From: Terriglobales bacterium
GTDB lineage: Bacteria > Acidobacteriota > Terriglobia > Terriglobales > Acidobacteriaceae
Length of the DNA stretch: 35,276 bases
Assembly (NCBI GenBank): GCA_025934025.1
Contig: JAICYU010000013.1
Location: 1-35,276 of the forward strand
Reading direction: 5' to 3'
Under the pieces are notes generated by a model that was not told the origin of the DNA, did not search any database, and was given only the letters and a program-made list of their open reading frames with translations. Of the stretch, positions 32,108 to 35,276 are shown in pieces (positions within the stretch are counted from its first letter, which is position 1; every line of letters starts with the position of its first letter). Position numbers and translations under genes: made by a program.

Positions 32108-32133
32108 CAAAGATTCTGTGGGGGAGGCGCGCC

Positions 32134-35100
32134 ATGCGGGCGGCTAAAAATATTTTCGTCTCAAAAACACAATCGGCAACAGCAAAGATCTTCAACGCCG
32201 GGGCGTATTCGCTGCTGGCTGTTCTGTTGCTTGTGGCATTCGTGTTTCCATCCAGCGCTCTGGCGCAGACCAGCTACGTTTATGTGAACAACCAGACGTC
32301 CAGCAACGCGGTCTCGATTTACCGCGTTTCCGCCACAGGCAGCCTCTCTGCCGTGGGTTCTCCCGTATTGACGGGCGGCATCGGCGCGAATGTTGTTTGC
32401 TACGGATTGAACCGGATCGCACTCAACCAGGCCAAGAACCTGCTGTTCGTCGCCAACACGGGCGATCGCACCATCACTGCATTTCAGATCAATCCCGCCA
32501 CGGGAACGCTGACGCGCACCGCGGGTTCGCCTTTCCCCAGCGGACTCACGGCCGATAGTTGCCAGGGCATGTCGCTGGCGGTCACGCCCGATGGCCAGTT
32601 CCTGATGGCATCCAGCAACGGACAGATTCGTGCTTTTACGGTCGCAGCCAACGGAGCACTGAGCTTCTTGAGCAGCACTGCGAACTGCTGCTCGCCAAAT
32701 TCCGGCATGACGATCTCTCCGGATGGGCGGTTCCTGGCGGTTTCCAACGAGACCAGCGTTTCGATGTTCACGATCAGCGGCGGCGTGCTCACTCCGGTGC
32801 TGGGTTCGCCATTCCCCAGAACAGGCACGGGCAATATTTCCGGCCTCGATTTCAGTTGCGCTGCAGACCGCCTCTATGCGGGCGAAGCCACAGGCAGTCC
32901 GGCGCAGGCCGATGGATGGACGGTGGACCTTAACGGTGTGCTGAGCGCGGCTCCTCTGTCTCCATTCCAGAGCTCGGGCAGCAACTCCAACATGGTGCTC
33001 TATAGCCCGGACAATACGCTGCTGTTCCAGAGCAATCAGTTCAGCAACAGCGTGAACTCATTTGTGGTAAACAGTGACGGCAGCCTCACCAATGCCGGCA
33101 AGTTCGGCGGCTCAACCCAGGTACACACGCCGGTGGGAATGGCAACAGACTCTACCGGCACATTCCTATTTGTGGCGGACGATAACTTCGGTGTTGCCGC
33201 TTTCAGAATCGGCAACGGTGGCGTGCTGGCATGGTTGAGTGATCTTGCCATCACGCGCCCGGGCGAAATCCAGGACCTCGCAGTTTATCCAGCGCGCTCT
33301 TGCGCCAGCGCTGATCTCGCGTTGACGATGACGGCGGTCCCGAATCCCGCACCAGCCGGCGCTCCCATTCAGTACACATTAAACATCACCAATAACGGTC
33401 CGCCCGCGGCATCTGCTGTGGTTGCGGATACGCTTCCGCCCACGCTTTCTGCGGGCGGCAGCGCTGCGATTGCGAATCCCAGCGGAGCGCAGCGCGTTAA
33501 TACAGTTTCCGGTACCACCGTGAGCGGCGTTGTTACGATTACGACGACCGTTCCGCACCAGCTTGTTGTGGGTCAGAGCGTAACAGTGGGATCAGTGCCT
33601 GCTCCCACCACTCCGAATCCAATCCAGCAAGGTTCGTTCCTTACCGATCCCAGCTTTAACGGAGTGGTGAAGGTCACGTCTGTCCCCAGCCCCACCAGCT
33701 TTACTTACAACCAGACACTTCAGCTTTCGCAGTTCCCCAAGCCCTCGCTGAACATCGTGGCCACAACCGGCGCGCAACGTTTGGCCGGAACCGTGACCAT
33801 CACGGCGACGGGGCCATTCCAGCTTGCGCCGGGAACTCTGATGACGATCACCGGTGTGGCCAACACGAGCTTCAACGGAACTTATGCCGTAGCCTCGCAG
33901 CCTTCGCCCACAACCTTCACCTATTCACAGACAGGATTGGCAGATGCCACGAGCGGCGGCGGATTAGCCACTGCGCCGGTCAACGTTCCGGCGACCGATG
34001 TTGCCGGAGGCGGCAGCATGAGCAGCGCTGCCTGCCAGGTGACGGTTGGCGTCGGGGCTTGCGGAACCGCCAGCTTTGCTCCCCGCCCGCCGATCGTGAC
34101 AGCCGTTCGCGCGAGCAATGTTGTGACAATCACAACACCCGTTCCGCATCAGCTCTTCCCTGGTCAGAAAATCACCATTCAGGGAGTAGCGGACGCCAGC
34201 TTCAACGGCTCATTCACGATTCTTGATACCCCTTCAGCGACTACGTTTACGTACAACCAGACCGCGTCCGACGCCAGCAGCAAGAGCGGCGCCGTCCTCG
34301 CGGCGGGAACCGTCGCGCAGTTGATTACGTTCAACGCCATCCAATCCGGCGAGACGCGCACCGCGGTGATTAACGCCACTTCTTCAGGAACCGCTGCAAA
34401 CGGCACGGTCATCAGCAACACCGCTGTTATCAGCAACAAATCCGTGGTTGATCCGAACCCGGCCAACAACTCGGCGACGGTGGATGTGACCATCGGCGCG
34501 GCAAGCGGAACCAGCCTTACGGTTCCGACCGCTACCGGCCCCTACGGCGGAGTGGCTGTAGTGAGTGCGATCCTTAAAGACAGCACAGGCGCGCCGATCG
34601 CGGGAGAAACCATCGGCATCAACTTCAACCAGAACAACAGCCACTACAACGCGATTACAGATGGCACTGGAACGGCCACTGTTTCTGTTCCACTTGGCTT
34701 CACCACGGTGGGCACGCACGCAGCGGCGTTTACAGCCACCTTTGGCGGCGATGCCAGCTTCTCCGCCAGCAGCGCAACCGGCGATCTGATCGTCACCAAG
34801 GCGCAGTTGACGGTGACGGCAGACAATCAGTCGCGGCTTTATGGCGACCCGAATCCGCCGCTCACCTACACCATCACCGGCTTTGTGAACGGCGATACCA
34901 TCGCGGTGGTGAGCGGCGCGGCTGATTGTTCCACCACAGCCACGCTGAGCAGCCCGGTTGGCGCTTATCCCATCACTTGCGCCATCGGCACACTGGCCGC
35001 GCAGAACTACGTCTTCGCCTTTGTGCCCGGAACGCTCACCGTTAATCCGGCGCCTCTAACGGTGAATGTAGACAACGCAACTCGCGCCTATGGCGACCCG

Positions 35101-35276
35101 AATCCTGCCTTCACCGGCACGATCACCGGAATCAAGAACGCTGACAACATCACGGCCACTTACAGCACAGCCGCGACGCTCACCAGCCCGGTTGGGACTT
35201 ACCCGATCACTGCGACTCTGTCTGACAACGGCACCGGCGCGCTGGCGAACTACACGGTCACCATCAATAACGGAAC
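32134..35276 (+). CDS. Large secreted repeat protein (beta-propeller, DUF11, FCCH-like, Ig-like, MBG), 3' end outside window
   Basis: Open frame to the window end (over 1,040 residues), checked line by line for stops. GGGGGAGG precedes ATG. A long signal peptide ends SALA before Q46. Residues about 47-388 form a lactonase-like seven-bladed propeller (TPDGQFLMASSNG, SPDGRFLAVSNE, DSTGTFLFVADD). Residues about 392-445 begin a DUF11 domain (LALTMTAVPNPAPAGAPIQY). Three repeats ending in SFNG..FTY follow (about 455-730), after which the DUF11 domain resumes (VVDPNPANNSATVDV, about 770-787). Next come an Ig-like domain (about 790-888) and two MBG repeats (LYGDPNPPLTY and AYGDPNPAFTG). Likely a surface adhesin or matrix protein. 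Confidence 0.9.
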   Translation, partial: MRAAKNIFVSKTQSATAKIFNAGAYSLLAVLLLVAFVFPSSALAQTSYVYVNNQTSSNAVSIYRVSATGSLSAVGSPVLTGGIGANVVCYGLNRIALNQAKNLLFVANTGDRTITAFQINPATGTLTRTAGSPFPSGLTADSCQGMSLAVTPDGQFLMASSNGQIRAFTVAANGALSFLSSTANCCSPNSGMTISPDGRFLAVSNETSVSMFTISGGVLTPVLGSPFPRTGTGNISGLDFSCAADRLYAGEATGSPAQADGWTVDLNGVLSAAPLSPFQSSGSNSNMVLYSPDNTLLFQSNQFSNSVNSFVVNSDGSLTNAGKFGGSTQVHTPVGMATDSTGTFLFVADDNFGVAAFRIGNGGVLAWLSDLAITRPGEIQDLAVYPARSCASADLALTMTAVPNPAPAGAPIQYTLNITNNGPPAASAVVADTLPPTLSAGGSAAIANPSGAQRVNTVSGTTVSGVVTITTTVPHQLVVGQSVTVGSVPAPTTPNPIQQGSFLTDPSFNGVVKVTSVPSPTSFTYNQTLQLSQFPKPSLNIVATTGAQRLAGTVTITATGPFQLAPGTLMTITGVANTSFNGTYAVASQPSPTTFTYSQTGLADATSGGGLATAPVNVPATDVAGGGSMSSAACQVTVGVGACGTASFAPRPPIVTAVRASNVVTITTPVPHQLFPGQKITIQGVADASFNGSFTILDTPSATTFTYNQTASDASSKSGAVLAAGTVAQLITFNAIQSGETRTAVINATSSGTAANGTVISNTAVISNKSVVDPNPANNSATVDVTIGAASGTSLTVPTATGPYGGVAVVSAILKDSTGAPIAGETIGINFNQNNSHYNAITDGTGTATVSVPLGFTTVGTHAAAFTATFGGDASFSASSATGDLIVTKAQLTVTADNQSRLYGDPNPPLTYTITGFVNGDTIAVVSGAADCSTTATLSSPVGAYPITCAIGTLAAQNYVFAFVPGTLTVNPAPLTVNVDNATRAYGDPNPAFTGTITGIKNADNITATYSTAATLTSPVGTYPITATLSDNGTGALANYTVTINNG

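Noticed and set aside
1-35276. Mobile elements, prophage, CRISPR arrays, integrase attachment at the tRNA-Met.
   Set aside because: No transposase, integrase, regular spaced repeat or duplicated tRNA 3' end was found.

Overview
The window looks like a chromosomal segment of a soil-type Acidobacteriota (Terriglobia/Koribacter-like) genome. This is an inference from moderately high G+C, many secreted low-complexity or Ig-like proteins with clean signal peptides, an MlaEF-type transporter, an M61 peptidase, a bactofilin, and mixed use of ATG, GTG and TTG starts. No phage, transposase, insertion sequence or CRISPR array was seen. The two ends cut through genes: topA at the left and a large secreted repeat protein at the right.

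Layout. 1-7.7 kb: the 3' part of topA, convergent with a leftward block of sdhC-sdhA-(84-aa protein)-sdhB-TPR protein (respiratory complex II), preceded by mlaE-mlaF (lipid-transport ABC core). 7.7-8.3 kb: a divergent rightward gene for a peroxiredoxin-like protein whose reading frame is interrupted by one in-frame TGA exactly at the first position of its CxxC-type redox motif, followed by a hairpin with bacterial SECIS features. This is the most interesting item and is read here as a selenoprotein. 8.3-12.2 kb: a tightly packed leftward operon aroC-def-fmt-rsmB. 12.3-12.8 kb: a DUF1059 protein and a tRNA-Met with a strong promoter. 12.9-15.2 kb: a small histidine-kinase-dimerisation-like protein, a PilT-family ATPase and a secreted BON-domain protein. 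15.2-18.2 kb: cupin, secreted M61 peptidase and a VapBC toxin-antitoxin pair. 18.5-23.5 kb: a 1156-aa membrane protein fusing GH18-like, polysaccharide deacetylase and GT2 synthase domains, divergent from a GT-C family glycosyltransferase. 23.5-28.7 kb: a small hypothetical protein, an RNase II/R-type exonuclease, a ceramide-glucosyltransferase/HpnI-like GT2 and two secreted proteins. 28.7-31.3 kb: a possible structured RNA, then bactofilin, methyltransferase-like and ECF-sigma-like genes. 31.7 kb to the end: a small secreted protein and a long surface protein made of a beta-propeller, a split DUF11 domain, FCCH-like repeats, an Ig-like domain and MBG repeats.

How the genes fit together. The left half is housekeeping (topology, respiration, lipid transport, shikimate pathway, initiator-tRNA formylation and N-terminal deformylation, rRNA methylation). 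The right half leans to the cell envelope and surface: polysaccharide synthesis/modification, lipid glycosylation, cytoskeletal bactofilin and secreted adhesin-like repeats. Several promoters (vapBC, mlaE, the selenoprotein gene) are predicted to start transcription at or within a few bases of the start codon, suggesting that leaderless mRNAs are common here, beside genes with strong AGGAGG ribosome sites.
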